From: Latilactobacillus sakei
Lineage (GTDB): Bacteria > Bacillota > Bacilli > Lactobacillales > Lactobacillaceae
Assembly (NCBI GenBank): GCA_002953655.1
Contig: CP025839.1
Coordinates: 868,001 to 932,000 of the forward strand
Direction of reading: 5' to 3'
DNA: 64,000 nucleotides
Part shown: positions 33,782-43,076 of the stretch, piece by piece
How positions within the stretch are numbered: position 1 is the stretch's first letter
Layout of the letters: every line of letters starts with the position of its first letter
Made by a program: the position numbers and the translations under genes
The notes under the pieces: generated by a model
Database searches by the model: none
Seen by the model: only the letters and a program-made list of their open reading frames with translations
What the model was told of the DNA's origin: nothing

Positions 33782-34792
33782 ATGATGGAGATTAAAAAAA
33801 CGATTGAAAAGATACCTGGTGGGATGATGGTTGTACCACTATTTTTAGGAACCCTTGTTAATACAATTTGGCCGGGTGTTGATAAATTTTACGGCGGTTT
33901 TACTGGCAATTATTTGGTTGGCACTTCTGTTATTTTATTCATGTTTTTCTTCAGTGTTGGCACTACAATTGATCTCAAATCAACAGGTTATATCGCAAAA
34001 AAAGGCTTATCATTATTAATCTTTAAAGTATTGTTAGCGGGGTTACTAGGTGTTATTATTAATCATTTCCTACCGCGTTCAGGTGTCCAGGGGGGCCTCT
34101 TTGCCGGATTTTCAGTTTTAGCGGTGATTGCATCATTTAATGAAACCAATGGTGGTCTTTATATGGCTTTGATGACAACGTTAGGGCGTGAGGAAGATGC
34201 TGCGGGGTTCCCATTCATCAGTATTGAATCTGGGCCATTTATGACGATGGTGACCATGGGGGTTGCCGGAATTGCAGCTTTCCCATGGCAATCATTAGTG
34301 TCAACGTTGATTCCATTTGTACTAGGGATTACATTAGGCTCACTCGATCATGAATTCAGAAAAATGTTTAAACCAATTGTTCCTGCGATGGTCCCATTTT
34401 TCGCATTCACATTGGGTTATAGCTTAAACTTTGGTATGATCTTCAAGTCAGGTTTCATGGGAATTTTCATGGGTTTTGCAGTCGTTTTAGTTTCAGGATC
34501 TGTTTTATCATTTGTCGATCGGGTCTTCACCCATTCAGATGGGGTTGCCGGTTGGGCTGCTTCATCAACCGCCGGCGCAGCGGTTGCCGTTCCATATGCA
34601 ATCGCTGAAACCAATCCAAGTTTTGCATCAACCGCAAGTTCAGCAACAGCGATTGTGGCAACCAGTGTGTTGGTAACGTCAATTTTAACACCGATTGTGA
34701 CGATGTACTTCGAGAGACGGGCGCGCGCTAAAGGCTTGCCAATTGTACCTGAAAAGTACAAGAATCAGTTCCAAGAAGCTAAAAATAGATAA
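33782..34792 (+). CDS. kdgT: 2-keto-3-deoxygluconate permease
   Basis: The 336-residue protein with about ten membrane segments matches KdgT: IEKIPGGMMVVPLFLGTLVNTIWPG at the N-terminus, GGFTGNYLVGTSVI, SFNETNGGLYMALM and GWAASSTAGAAVAVPYAIAE. It imports 2-keto-3-deoxygluconate by proton symport. GGGGGC precedes the first ATG; the second ATG at 33785 is equally possible. A small-protein gene follows after 19 bases. Confidence 0.93.
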   Translation: MMEIKKTIEKIPGGMMVVPLFLGTLVNTIWPGVDKFYGGFTGNYLVGTSVILFMFFFSVGTTIDLKSTGYIAKKGLSLLIFKVLLAGLLGVIINHFLPRSGVQGGLFAGFSVLAVIASFNETNGGLYMALMTTLGREEDAAGFPFISIESGPFMTMVTMGVAGIAAFPWQSLVSTLIPFVLGITLGSLDHEFRKMFKPIVPAMVPFFAFTLGYSLNFGMIFKSGFMGIFMGFAVVLVSGSVLSFVDRVFTHSDGVAGWAASSTAGAAVAVPYAIAETNPSFASTASSATAIVATSVLVTSILTPIVTMYFERRARAKGLPIVPEKYKNQFQEAKNR

Positions 34793-34811
34793 TTAGAAAG
34801 TGGGGACGATG

Positions 34812-35069
34812 ATGAATAATAAAAAAATAAATATTGATCCCGAAAAATTTGCTTATCATTTCATTGATTCAATTGCGGTACCAAATGAAAAGGATCAAAT
34901 GGAAAAGAATGCTAAAAACAAACTCGTTGGTTTTTTAACCGCTTATTACCTAATCAATAATTTCAATCAAATGGAAAACGGCATGTTTGACCAGGTGAAG
35001 GCTAAGAAAGTTGAAAACATGAGTTATAAGGAATTATTGGAAGAAGTATCGAAGTTGACGTATTTTTAG
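34812..35069 (+). CDS. Small hypothetical protein, divergent member of the family
   Basis: From ATG 34812 it is an 85-residue protein beginning MNNKKINIDPEKFAYHFIDS with LVGFLTAYYLINNFNQMENG. IDPEKFAY is identical to the first eight-residue block of 4796-5035, while the tail is longer and lysine-rich. GTGGGG lies five bases before the chosen ATG. It is co-transcribed with kdgT and followed by a terminator. So one copy of this family sits with a symporter-GH105 operon, one with kdgT and two stand alone. Function unknown. Confidence 0.72.
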   Translation: MNNKKINIDPEKFAYHFIDSIAVPNEKDQMEKNAKNKLVGFLTAYYLINNFNQMENGMFDQVKAKKVENMSYKELLEEVSKLTYF

Positions 35070-35107
35070 AGGAGATGGTTTATAAAATACGTTCAGACTA
35101 CAAAAGA

Positions 35108-35152
35108 GGCGTTAAGGCAAAATTAATTTTTGCCTTAACGTCTATTTTTTAT
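35108..35152 (+). terminator. Terminator after kdgT and small protein
   Basis: GGCGTTAAGGCAAAA pairs with TTTTGCCTTAACGTC (one G-U), followed by a T-rich tail. Confidence 0.85.
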
Positions 35153-35162
35153 TTTATTATCA

Positions 35163-35223
35163 ATAAACCGTTTACAAAACGTTCGGCATGCGTTATATTT
35201 TACTTATAAGGTTAACCGGTTAA
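35163..35223 (+). promoter_or_regulatory. Promoter with cre site and GntR palindrome
   Basis: The -35 TTTACA (35171-35176) and -10 TATATT (35194-35199) are separated by exactly 17 bases. A cre-like box (minus strand TGTAAACGGTTTAT, 35163-35176) covers the -35. The perfect palindrome TTAACCGGTTAA (35212-35223) lies just after the -10 and is the obvious operator for the GntR protein encoded next. Confidence 0.7.
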
Positions 35224-35239
35224 GTGGAGGAGATTGATA

Positions 35240-35944
35240 ATGAAACCTAAATATCAGCAAGTTGAACAGTTTTTATTGTATCAATTGAAAAATGGTGAAT
35301 TTAAGGAAGGCGATAAGTTCTATTCCGAAGCGGAATTGAAAGAAAAATTTTCGGTTAGTTCTGCAACCGTTATCAAGGCGATTAACGAATTGGTGACAAA
35401 AGGCTTACTGGTTCGTCAACAAGGAAAAGGGACTTTTGTTTCAAAGGCTAGACAGGGAAAGCTTGTTAAATTCTTTGATCACGAAAAAGTAACCGATGCG
35501 GATGAACAAGTTCAGGTGTATTCAATTGAAAAAGAGCATGAACCGCGAATTTTAAGCGAACTACGGTTAGAAGATGATCAGGATTATTATCATATTACGC
35601 GAATTCGGATGGTTAATCAGTTACCGGTTTATGTCCAACACACATATCTGTTGAGCGAATATTTTAATGATTTAGCATTATTTGATCAGGACTATTATTC
35701 ATCAATCTATGAACGGATTCGTGAAGATAGTGGGATTGATTTATTTAATATTGATATGGACGAAACAACCGAAATCGTCTTTCCAGTGCCGGCGCTTGAA
35801 CAAAAATTAATGGCGCTAGAAGACGAGCACCAGCCTGCAGCTTTTATTAAACGCCATAGTTATCTTTTTGATAATAAGGTGATTGAATATGTCGAAAGTT
35901 ATAAACGTTGGGATTATTTTGAGTTTCAGATTAAAACAATCTAG
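35240..35944 (+). CDS. GntR family (HutC/UTRA) transcriptional regulator
   Basis: The 234-residue protein has an N-terminal winged helix (about 1-70: FYSEAELKEKFSVSSATVIKAINELVTKGLLVRQQGKGTF) and a C-terminal UTRA effector domain (about 85-230: YYHITRIRMVNQLPVYVQHTYLL). ATG 35240 follows GGAGGAG. It heads the PTS operon and probably represses it through TTAACCGGTTAA, with a sugar phosphate as inducer. Confidence 0.9.
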   Translation: MKPKYQQVEQFLLYQLKNGEFKEGDKFYSEAELKEKFSVSSATVIKAINELVTKGLLVRQQGKGTFVSKARQGKLVKFFDHEKVTDADEQVQVYSIEKEHEPRILSELRLEDDQDYYHITRIRMVNQLPVYVQHTYLLSEYFNDLALFDQDYYSSIYERIREDSGIDLFNIDMDETTEIVFPVPALEQKLMALEDEHQPAAFIKRHSYLFDNKVIEYVESYKRWDYFEFQIKTI

Positions 35945-35955
35945 GAGGAGACAAC

Positions 35956-36744
35956 ATGCATATTGAGTGGTGGCAAATTTTATTATTAACGCTTTATTCT
36001 GGTTTTGCAATTTATGATGGCAATAATACAACTTTTGGAGCCGTTAAACCGACAATGGCTGGTTTTTTCGCTGGTTTAATCTTAGGGGATGTTCAAACCG
36101 GCTTAATTGTTGGGGGAACGCTGAATTTACTAGTTCTCGGTGTTGGAAATTTTGGGGGCTCATCAATGCCCGATTATATGACGGGCGCGTTATTAGGAAC
36201 GGCTTTTGCGGTTATGAGTGGTAAAGGCGCAGAATTTGGGGCAACTTTAGCTGTGCCAATTGGCTTATTAATGATTCAACTAGATGTCTTGGCGCGTTTT
36301 TGTAACACATTCATTCAACATCGTGCCGAAACATTAGTCAGTGAACAGCATTTGAAACGAGCGACTTATATGAATTTAATGGGGATTATTCCAACTTCCC
36401 TCTCGAGAATGTTACCTGTTTTCTTAGCATTAGTTTTCGGTTCACAATTCGTTCAAGGGGTTGTTGACAGTTTACCAATGTGGTTAATGAATGGTTTGAA
36501 GACGGCCGGCGGTATTTTACCAGCTTTAGGGATTGCGATTTTGTTGCGTTACTTACCGGTTCAAAAAAATATGGCCTTTTTATTAGTGGGCTTTTTCTTA
36601 GCAGCTTTCCTAAAAGTACCGGTGATTGGTGCAGCAATGATCGGTTTAGCCATGGCTTTAGTAGCCTTTAACTTTGATTCACCACGTGCACAAGTCGCTA
36701 CTGGCGAAAATTCAGTAAACGGAGATGACATGGAAGATGAATAA
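35956..36744 (+). CDS. PTS mannose-class permease, EIIC component
   Basis: The 262-residue membrane protein has the EIIC-Man pattern (LTLYSGFAIYDGNNTTFGAVKPTMAGFFAGLILGD; GGTLNLLVLGVGNFGGSSMPDYMTGALLGTAFAV). It forms the membrane channel with the IID subunit. It follows the GntR gene by 11 bases. Its operon partners, GH88 and GH35 enzymes, suggest transport of a galactose- and uronate-containing oligosaccharide. Confidence 0.9.
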   Translation: MHIEWWQILLLTLYSGFAIYDGNNTTFGAVKPTMAGFFAGLILGDVQTGLIVGGTLNLLVLGVGNFGGSSMPDYMTGALLGTAFAVMSGKGAEFGATLAVPIGLLMIQLDVLARFCNTFIQHRAETLVSEQHLKRATYMNLMGIIPTSLSRMLPVFLALVFGSQFVQGVVDSLPMWLMNGLKTAGGILPALGIAILLRYLPVQKNMAFLLVGFFLAAFLKVPVIGAAMIGLAMALVAFNFDSPRAQVATGENSVNGDDMEDE

Positions 36745-37537
36745 TGAACAAATTAAATTAAGTCCAGAAATGAAAAAAGTCTTTTGGCGTTGGTATTTCT
36801 TTGGACAAGCGGGCTGGAACTACGAAAAAATGCAAGGGCTTGGCTATTATTACAGTATTTATCCATTAATTGATAATTTGTACGGTGCTAGCGATGAAGG
36901 CGCTCGGGTGGCAGTCAGTGAATTACAATTTTTCAATACGAACAACTCAATGGCTCCCATTATTTTAGGGGTCGATGGTGCGATTCAAGAAAGCCAAGGC
37001 GAGTCTTCTAAAGATGCAGTTGCGTCATTAAAAACCGGGATGATGGGCCCACTAGCCGGAATCGGCGATACGTTATTTGCGGTTATTCCCAATACAATCA
37101 TCGGTTCAATTGCCTCTTACATGGCTTTAAAGGGGAATCCGTTTGCGTTAATTCTATGGATTGCGTTTGGGTTCTTACGTTTGGCTGTCATGCGTAGTTT
37201 CTTCTTCATGGGTTATAAAGAAGGCGTTAAGTTAATCAATTCATTGGGCGATCGGCTGAAGAAAATTACGAGTGCCGCTAATGTTTTAGGGATGACCGTT
37301 ATTGGGGCCTTAATTCCATCGGTCATTACAGCTGGGTTTGTTTATCAATTCAAAAATGGTGGCGTTAAAATTTCGATTCAAAGTTTGGCAGATCAAATCA
37401 TGCCAGGTTTAGCGCCAGCATTAGTTGTTTTATTCACTTATTGGTTACTTGGTCGGAAACATATGAATTCGACACGGGTGACATTAATTTTAATTCTAGT
37501 GGGCATTTTAGCCTATAACTTGAAAGTTTTTGCTTAG
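36737..37537 (+). CDS. PTS mannose-class permease, EIID component
   Basis: The start is put at ATG 36737 (MNNEQIKLSPEMKKV, 266 residues); an ATG at 36725 adds four residues and is also possible. EIID-Man features are WNYEKMQGLGYYYSIYPLI, FFNTNNSMAPIILG and TGMMGPLAGIGDTLFAVIPN. It overlaps the EIIC gene by eight bases and precedes EIIB by nine. Confidence 0.9.
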   Translation: MNNEQIKLSPEMKKVFWRWYFFGQAGWNYEKMQGLGYYYSIYPLIDNLYGASDEGARVAVSELQFFNTNNSMAPIILGVDGAIQESQGESSKDAVASLKTGMMGPLAGIGDTLFAVIPNTIIGSIASYMALKGNPFALILWIAFGFLRLAVMRSFFFMGYKEGVKLINSLGDRLKKITSAANVLGMTVIGALIPSVITAGFVYQFKNGGVKISIQSLADQIMPGLAPALVVLFTYWLLGRKHMNSTRVTLILILVGILAYNLKVFA

Positions 37538-37546
37538 GAGGCAGTT

Positions 37547-38029
37547 ATGATGAAAGGTTTTGTAAATATTAGAATCGATGATCGGTTAATTCATGGGCAG
37601 GTCGCTACGCGCTGGTCAACCGGCTTGAGAGCAACACGGATTATGGTCATTGATAATGACGTCGCCAATGATGATGTTCAAAAAAGCGTGCTTAGAATGG
37701 CAGCGCCTTCTGGCATCAGTACATCAATTATTACGGAAGAAAAAGCCATCACGAATATCAAAGCAGGTAAATATGAAAATCAACGCGTGTTATTAGTTGT
37801 GAGACGTCCCAAAGTACTCTTAAATTTAATCAATGCGGGCTTACCAATTGATAAAATTAATGTCGGTAACATGTCTAATCGTGATAATACAACTCAAGTT
37901 AAGAAGTCGGTTAGTTTGACCGCTGAAGAACGGGCTGATATTGAAGCAATCATGGCTAAAGGTGTCTTAGTGACTGCTCAAATGGTCCCAGATGATCCTG
38001 AAACTGACTTTAAACAATTCTTGAAGTAG
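37547..38029 (+). CDS. PTS mannose-class EIIB component
   Basis: The 160-residue cytoplasmic protein has the phosphorylation site IRIDDRLIHGQV (His16). GGAGG precedes the ATG pair at 37547/37550. It passes phosphate from EIIA (40968-41375) to the incoming sugar. The GH88 gene starts 20 bases later. Confidence 0.9.
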   Translation: MMKGFVNIRIDDRLIHGQVATRWSTGLRATRIMVIDNDVANDDVQKSVLRMAAPSGISTSIITEEKAITNIKAGKYENQRVLLVVRRPKVLLNLINAGLPIDKINVGNMSNRDNTTQVKKSVSLTAEERADIEAIMAKGVLVTAQMVPDDPETDFKQFLK

Positions 38030-38049
38030 TCATACGAGGAGGATGATTG

Positions 38050-39192
38050 ATGACTGATAAGTTACTAATGAAAGGGCAACTGGTAACGGATGAATGGCTT
38101 GATAGTCACTTACAAAAGTGTGTTACTCAAATCAAACGGGAAATACCGAGATTTGCAGACCATTTTCCATCCGCTTGTACGACCCACATGCAATATCGGA
38201 TTAAAGGAAATGATGATTGGACCAACGGCTTTTGGACGGCAATGGTCTGGCAAGCCTATGAACTAACGGGTGATACTGTATTTAAAGCAACTGCGCAAGA
38301 ACATTTACGTAGTTTTGACCAACGATTACGTGAGCATTTTGTTTTGGACCATCATGATATTGGTTTTTTGTATTCATTGTCAGCTTTTGCTGGCTATCGG
38401 ATTACACAACAATCATCAGCTAAACAGCAAGTCTTGCAAGCAGCAGATGTGTTGATGAGTCGCTATCAAGAAAAAGGCGGCTTCATTCAAGCTTGGGGCG
38501 CATTAGATGATCCTAAAGAATATCGGTTAATTATTGACTCCTTGCTAAATTTACCGTTGCTGTTTGAAGCCAGTCGCATTTCAGGCGATGAACGGTATCA
38601 AAAAGTAGGGCAAGCACATTATCAAAAGGTTTTAGCTAACATTGTGCGGTCAGATTACTCGACCTATCATACCTTTTATTTTGACCCTGAAACTGGGGCG
38701 CCGGTTAAAGGGATGACCCACCAAGGCTTTTCAGATGAATCGTGTTGGGCACGGGGCCAAGCCTGGATTTTACTAGGGATTCCTTTGCATCATCGGTTCT
38801 TCCCTGATAGCGATGATCAGGCATTGTATCAAAAATTATTAGCATATTATTTTAAGCAGTTACCAGAAGACGGGATACCTTATTGGGATTTAATTTTTAC
38901 CGCCCAAGATGGTGAACCGCGGGATAGTTCGGCCGCTGCGATTGTTGCGTGTGGTTTAATTGAAGCGCAGGAACAAGGCTATTTAAGTAACGGGATTGAA
39001 TTGGCAAAGGGCATTCTTTATGAATTAGGAATGCATTATGAGACGCAAGGGACTGAAGAAGGGCTTTTGCGCCACGGCGTGTATGCCTATGCGGAACATA
39101 AAGGTGTTGATGAAGCTAACTTATGGGGCGATTATTTCTATATGGAAGCCCTGATGCGCTTGCGAAGAAGTGATTGGAAGACTTATTGGTGA
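38050..39192 (+). CDS. GH88 unsaturated glucuronyl hydrolase
   Basis: The 380-residue protein fits GH88 (UGL): DDWTNGFWTAMVWQAYE, HHDIGFLYSLSAFAGYR (Asp103) and RLIIDSLLNLPLLF (Asp163), the two aspartates used in enol-ether hydration, plus ESCWARGQAWILLG. ATG 38050 follows GAGGAGG. It removes unsaturated uronate from imported, probably phosphorylated, di- or oligosaccharides. There is no signal peptide. Confidence 0.88.
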   Translation: MTDKLLMKGQLVTDEWLDSHLQKCVTQIKREIPRFADHFPSACTTHMQYRIKGNDDWTNGFWTAMVWQAYELTGDTVFKATAQEHLRSFDQRLREHFVLDHHDIGFLYSLSAFAGYRITQQSSAKQQVLQAADVLMSRYQEKGGFIQAWGALDDPKEYRLIIDSLLNLPLLFEASRISGDERYQKVGQAHYQKVLANIVRSDYSTYHTFYFDPETGAPVKGMTHQGFSDESCWARGQAWILLGIPLHHRFFPDSDDQALYQKLLAYYFKQLPEDGIPYWDLIFTAQDGEPRDSSAAAIVACGLIEAQEQGYLSNGIELAKGILYELGMHYETQGTEEGLLRHGVYAYAEHKGVDEANLWGDYFYMEALMRLRRSDWKTYW

Positions 39193-39204
39193 GAAGGTAG
39201 GCTT

Positions 39205-40971
39205 ATGACGACTTTTGAAATTGGAACAGATTTTTTATTGGATCAACAGCCATTTAAGATTTATGCCGGCGCAATCCATTATTTCAGAATTGCACCAGGA
39301 CAATGGCGCTATACGTTAAAAAAAGCAAAAGCAGCCGGATTAAATACGATTGAAACCTATGTACCGTGGAATATGCACGAACCGGTTGAGCAGCAATTTG
39401 ATTTTTCAGGGGCGCTCGATTTAAAGCGCTTTATTAAAATAGCCGCTGAAGAAGGCCTCTACGTGATTGTCCGTCCCAGTCCGTATATTTGTGCTGAATG
39501 GGAATTTGGTGGTTTTCCAGCGTGGTTACTAAAATATCCAGATATGATTGTCCGGTCCAACACACCACTGTTTATTAGTAAAGTAGCAGCTTATTATCAC
39601 CGTTTATTTCAAGAATTGGTACCACTGCAAGTGACGCACGGGGGACCAATTTTGATGATGCAAGTTGAAAATGAATATGGGTCTTTTGGTAATGACAAAT
39701 CTTATTTGCGCCAGATCAAGCAATTAATGCTAAATAATGGTGTTGATGTGCCGTTATTTACTTCTGATGGCAGTTGGCTGCAAGCACTAGAAGCTGGCAG
39801 TCTGATTGAAGATGGTATATTAGCAACGGCTAATTTTGGCTCCCATGCTAAAGAAAATTTAACGGTTTTACAACAATTCTTTGAACAACATGATCAGAAA
39901 TGGCCGTTAATGTGTATGGAATTTTGGGATGGCTGGTTTAGTCGCTGGCAGGAACCAGTTGTGCAAAGAGCAAGTGCTGATTTTGAACACGATTTACGAG
40001 AATTAGTTGATTTTGGTGCCAGTTTCAACCTTTACATGTTCCGCGGCGGCAGTAACTGGGGTTTTTGGAACGGGTGCTCATCTAGAAATAATGTTGATTT
40101 ACCGCAAGTAACATCATATGATTACGACGCCATTTTACATGAAGATGGTACTGAAAATGGTAAGTTTGCGGCGTTGCAACATGTGCTGGGTGTTACTGGT
40201 GAGATTGGGGTGGCTGAAGAACGAGCTATCCAACCGCGACAATTGCCGTCAATCGCCGTTCAAAAGACGGTCCGTTTAGTTGATGTGTTAGATGATTTAG
40301 CGCAACCAGTGACTTCATTGGCACCACAATTAATGCCGGCTATTGGCTCGGGTTATGGCTATATTTTCTATCGAACAACAGTCCACGGTCAGGGAAAACC
40401 TGAGACATTACGTTTAGTTGACGCCTCCGATCGCGCTGATATTTATCTCAATCAACAGTTGTTAGACACGCAATACCAAGCCACTTTAGGCACCGATTTA
40501 ACGCCAACTTTGGAAGCAGATAACCAGCTAGAAATATTAGTTGAAAACATGGGGCGGGTTAATTATGGCACGCGTTTATTATCCCCAACCCAGAAAAAGG
40601 GAATCCGGACCGGGGTCGTGATTGATCGTCACCTTCATTTTGGTTGGCAACAGTGGGCACTGGATTTTAAATCAATTACGCATATCGATTGGACCAAGCA
40701 ACTCTCTAATTATGGTCCCACTTTAAATCGATTTACTTTTGATTTAGACCAGACAGTGAATACGTATCTAAACTGTGCTGCTTTTGGGAAGGGAATCGTC
40801 TTGGTGAATGGGCATCATATTGGGCGTTACTGGTCAGTCGGACCAATTGCAACGCTCTATGTTCCTAGCGACTTTTTGAACGTTGGCCATAACGAAATTG
40901 TTGTTTTTGAAACAACGACGACCCCCATCACACAGTTAGAATTTACAGATAAAAGGATGATTAGCGAATGA
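39205..40971 (+). CDS. GH35 beta-galactosidase
   Basis: The 588-residue enzyme has the GH35 barrel with VENEYGSFG (acid/base Glu157) and CMEFWDGW (nucleophile Glu239), then C-terminal jelly-roll domains (about 370-585, VLVNGHHIGRYWSVGP). It is intracellular (no signal). It should cleave beta-galactosyl ends of imported oligosaccharides such as galactan side-chain fragments of pectin. Its stop overlaps the EIIA start by four bases, so it is an integral part of the PTS operon. Confidence 0.92.
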   Translation: MTTFEIGTDFLLDQQPFKIYAGAIHYFRIAPGQWRYTLKKAKAAGLNTIETYVPWNMHEPVEQQFDFSGALDLKRFIKIAAEEGLYVIVRPSPYICAEWEFGGFPAWLLKYPDMIVRSNTPLFISKVAAYYHRLFQELVPLQVTHGGPILMMQVENEYGSFGNDKSYLRQIKQLMLNNGVDVPLFTSDGSWLQALEAGSLIEDGILATANFGSHAKENLTVLQQFFEQHDQKWPLMCMEFWDGWFSRWQEPVVQRASADFEHDLRELVDFGASFNLYMFRGGSNWGFWNGCSSRNNVDLPQVTSYDYDAILHEDGTENGKFAALQHVLGVTGEIGVAEERAIQPRQLPSIAVQKTVRLVDVLDDLAQPVTSLAPQLMPAIGSGYGYIFYRTTVHGQGKPETLRLVDASDRADIYLNQQLLDTQYQATLGTDLTPTLEADNQLEILVENMGRVNYGTRLLSPTQKKGIRTGVVIDRHLHFGWQQWALDFKSITHIDWTKQLSNYGPTLNRFTFDLDQTVNTYLNCAAFGKGIVLVNGHHIGRYWSVGPIATLYVPSDFLNVGHNEIVVFETTTTPITQLEFTDKRMISE

Positions 40972-41375
40972 GACAATTAATATTAGTCAGTCATGGTGAT
41001 TTGGCTAAAAGTTATTTAACGAGCTTAGATATGATTGCCGGTGGGCATGATAATGTAACGGCCATCACCTTCGATGGTGAAATTAGTAAGACGTTATTGG
41101 GGGATCAAATTGAAGTCGCGCTTAACCCAGATGCACAAGAAGTGATTATCGTCGTTGATTTACCAGGCGGGACACCATGTAATGTTGTACTAGAACGCTA
41201 CTTAACGGATGAGCGCATCACAATTTTAGCCAGTTTGAACTTACCAATGATTTTAGAGCTTTATTTAAATCTTGGTCAGGCGGATTATCAAATGACACAA
41301 GCAATTAAAACGGCTATTAGTAATACCTATGATGTGAAGCAACAACTCAGTAACCAAACTGAAGACGATGAATAA
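40968..41375 (+). CDS. PTS mannose-class EIIA component
   Basis: The 135-residue protein shows LILVSHGDLAKS with phosphorylation site His9, and VDLPGGTPCNVVLERYL. It completes the IIC-IID-IIB-IIA set of this operon. It is translationally coupled to the GH35 gene and followed by a bidirectional terminator. Confidence 0.9.
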   Translation: MRQLILVSHGDLAKSYLTSLDMIAGGHDNVTAITFDGEISKTLLGDQIEVALNPDAQEVIIVVDLPGGTPCNVVLERYLTDERITILASLNLPMILELYLNLGQADYQMTQAIKTAISNTYDVKQQLSNQTEDDE

Positions 41376-41380
41376 AACTA

Positions 41381-41427
41381 AAAGAGCCAGCCAAACATCT
41401 AGTAAGATGAAGGGCTGGCTCTTTTTA
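41381..41427. terminator. Bidirectional terminator
   Basis: AAAGAGCCAGCC (41381-41392) pairs with GGCTGGCTCTTT (41413-41424) between convergent genes. Confidence 0.88.
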
Positions 41428-43023
41428 ATGTTTTTCAACATAATTAAAGTATTTAAAATCAGCAAATGAAGCGTGGTGGTCAAGATCTTGCGTACAGATA
41501 CCGACCATTGCGCCGGTAAATGCTAATTTACCATGGGCTTTAATAAAATCATCACTTAATTGATCTGCGGGTAAGACGTCACCGATTGGCTGTAGGTCTT
41601 GTTTGCCAAGCGCATAATAAAATTGTGCTTGGTTACGGTTAACTGTAACTGCTAATCGAATTGATTGATGTTCGGGGATACTAATTCGTTCGGAATGGTA
41701 GGCAAATTGATTAATCGTATCACTTTCAACTTGGATTGTTTTTTCATGACGTTCTTCATCGTAAGAAACTTGCAGATAGTGCCAATTATCCGTGTCATAA
41801 AAGAGCACTAAGCCAGCAAGTTGTTGAAAAGAAGTTGGGTCAAAGGTCATTTCGGTTTCTACACGGAAGTTAAAATGTTGCCATCGGCGGGCAATCAGTG
41901 TTTGTTGGTGTAAGCTGGTAATACTTTGTTCACCATAAAGTCGTAAATAGCCAGGATGATCCGATAGTGAGATACACCGTTGATTAGCAGTGGGTGCTTG
42001 GCGAAGTCCTTTAAAATAATTTGGTAATTGTGTTGTATTAAAATCACAGAATGTACTAAAATCGCTTTTTTGACGACTATTCTTAGCGATTGATGGGACT
42101 GGCACTGCTAAATCTGGGAAGATAGTGCCATTAGTTAGTCGGGGCCACTCATCAATCCAATCGATTTTTTGGAGGGCGGTTTCTCGGCCTAATGGGCAAT
42201 TTCCACGTTCAGTTAACGGGCGAGCGCAAATATGCGTGATATACCATTCATCAGGGGCGACTTCAATAAAAGAAGCATGCCCACTTTTTTGAAGGGGGTT
42301 AGTCGGATCAGGTTTAGTTGTTAGTAACGGGTGGTATGGCGATTGTTCATAAGGGCCCATAATTTGTCGCGACCGACAGACGGTTGCGGCGTGACTATAG
42401 CCGGTGCCACCGGCAGCACATAATAAATAATACCAGCCGTCTTTTTTTAATATCTGAGGCCCCTCGCAAACGCCTAAATCAGTGCCGGTAAAGAAATGAT
42501 GGCGTGTCCCTGTCAATTCTAATGTCTCAGCATTAAATTCTTGAATGACTAGGCCAGCAAAATTGGGCTTTTCGAGGCGATGATCAAATAACATACTCAT
42601 AAGGTAATGTTTGCCATCGTCGTCATGGAAAAAGGCGGGATCGAAACCAGAAGCCGTGACAAAATGCGGCTGACTCCAGGGACCGGTGATTTCTGGCGCA
42701 AACATAACATAATTCAAAGTGTCCTTAAAAGCTGTGCCGGTTTTAACATCGGTGATGAGTAACCAAAATTGACTATCGGCGTAACTAAGGTGAGGGGCCC
42801 AGATACTACCGGAATTATAATTACCCGTTAAATCGATAACGGCGTCGTTTTCTAGCGGGGAACTGACTAATTCCCAATTGATGAGATCAATTGAGTGATA
42901 GATTTCAACACCAGGTAGCCATTCAAACGTTGAAGTTGCCAGATAGTAATCTTGACCGACCTTTACAACGGAAGCATCGGGATTAAAACCGGGTAGGATT
43001 GGATTTTTAAAAGTTTTCATCAT
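41425..43023 (-). CDS. GH43 beta-xylosidase/alpha-arabinofuranosidase-like enzyme
   Basis: The 532-residue protein has the five-bladed GH43 domain (about 1-310: NPILPGFNPDASVV with Asp16, GFDPAFFHDDDGKHYL, VCEGPQIL with the acid Glu) and a C-terminal beta-sandwich (about 325-525) as in GH43 subfamily 11 xylosidases. It is intracellular. It is the last gene of the minus-strand operon but is separated from EIID by a hairpin. Xylose or arabinose side groups of pectin or hemicellulose are likely targets. Confidence 0.88.
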   Translation of the reverse strand: MMKTFKNPILPGFNPDASVVKVGQDYYLATSTFEWLPGVEIYHSIDLINWELVSSPLENDAVIDLTGNYNSGSIWAPHLSYADSQFWLLITDVKTGTAFKDTLNYVMFAPEITGPWSQPHFVTASGFDPAFFHDDDGKHYLMSMLFDHRLEKPNFAGLVIQEFNAETLELTGTRHHFFTGTDLGVCEGPQILKKDGWYYLLCAAGGTGYSHAATVCRSRQIMGPYEQSPYHPLLTTKPDPTNPLQKSGHASFIEVAPDEWYITHICARPLTERGNCPLGRETALQKIDWIDEWPRLTNGTIFPDLAVPVPSIAKNSRQKSDFSTFCDFNTTQLPNYFKGLRQAPTANQRCISLSDHPGYLRLYGEQSITSLHQQTLIARRWQHFNFRVETEMTFDPTSFQQLAGLVLFYDTDNWHYLQVSYDEERHEKTIQVESDTINQFAYHSERISIPEHQSIRLAVTVNRNQAQFYYALGKQDLQPIGDVLPADQLSDDFIKAHGKLAFTGAMVGICTQDLDHHASFADFKYFNYVEKH

Positions 43024-43043
43024 TAATATGCTCCTATCAATGC

Positions 43044-43076
43044 TAAAAAAGAGGTGGCAACTGCCCCTCTTTTTAG
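43044..43076 (-). terminator. Terminator or attenuator between EIID and GH43
   Basis: On the minus strand AAAAAGAGG and CCTCTTTTTT bracket an inner GGCAGTTGCC. It could reduce expression of the GH43 gene relative to the permease. Confidence 0.65.

Noticed and set aside
34417-34761. Minus-strand frame within kdgT
   Set aside because: It is an antisense shadow of a well-supported membrane permease gene.
36480-36671. Alternative plus-strand frame inside the EIIC gene
   Set aside because: It overlaps the EIIC coding region in another frame without a ribosome site.
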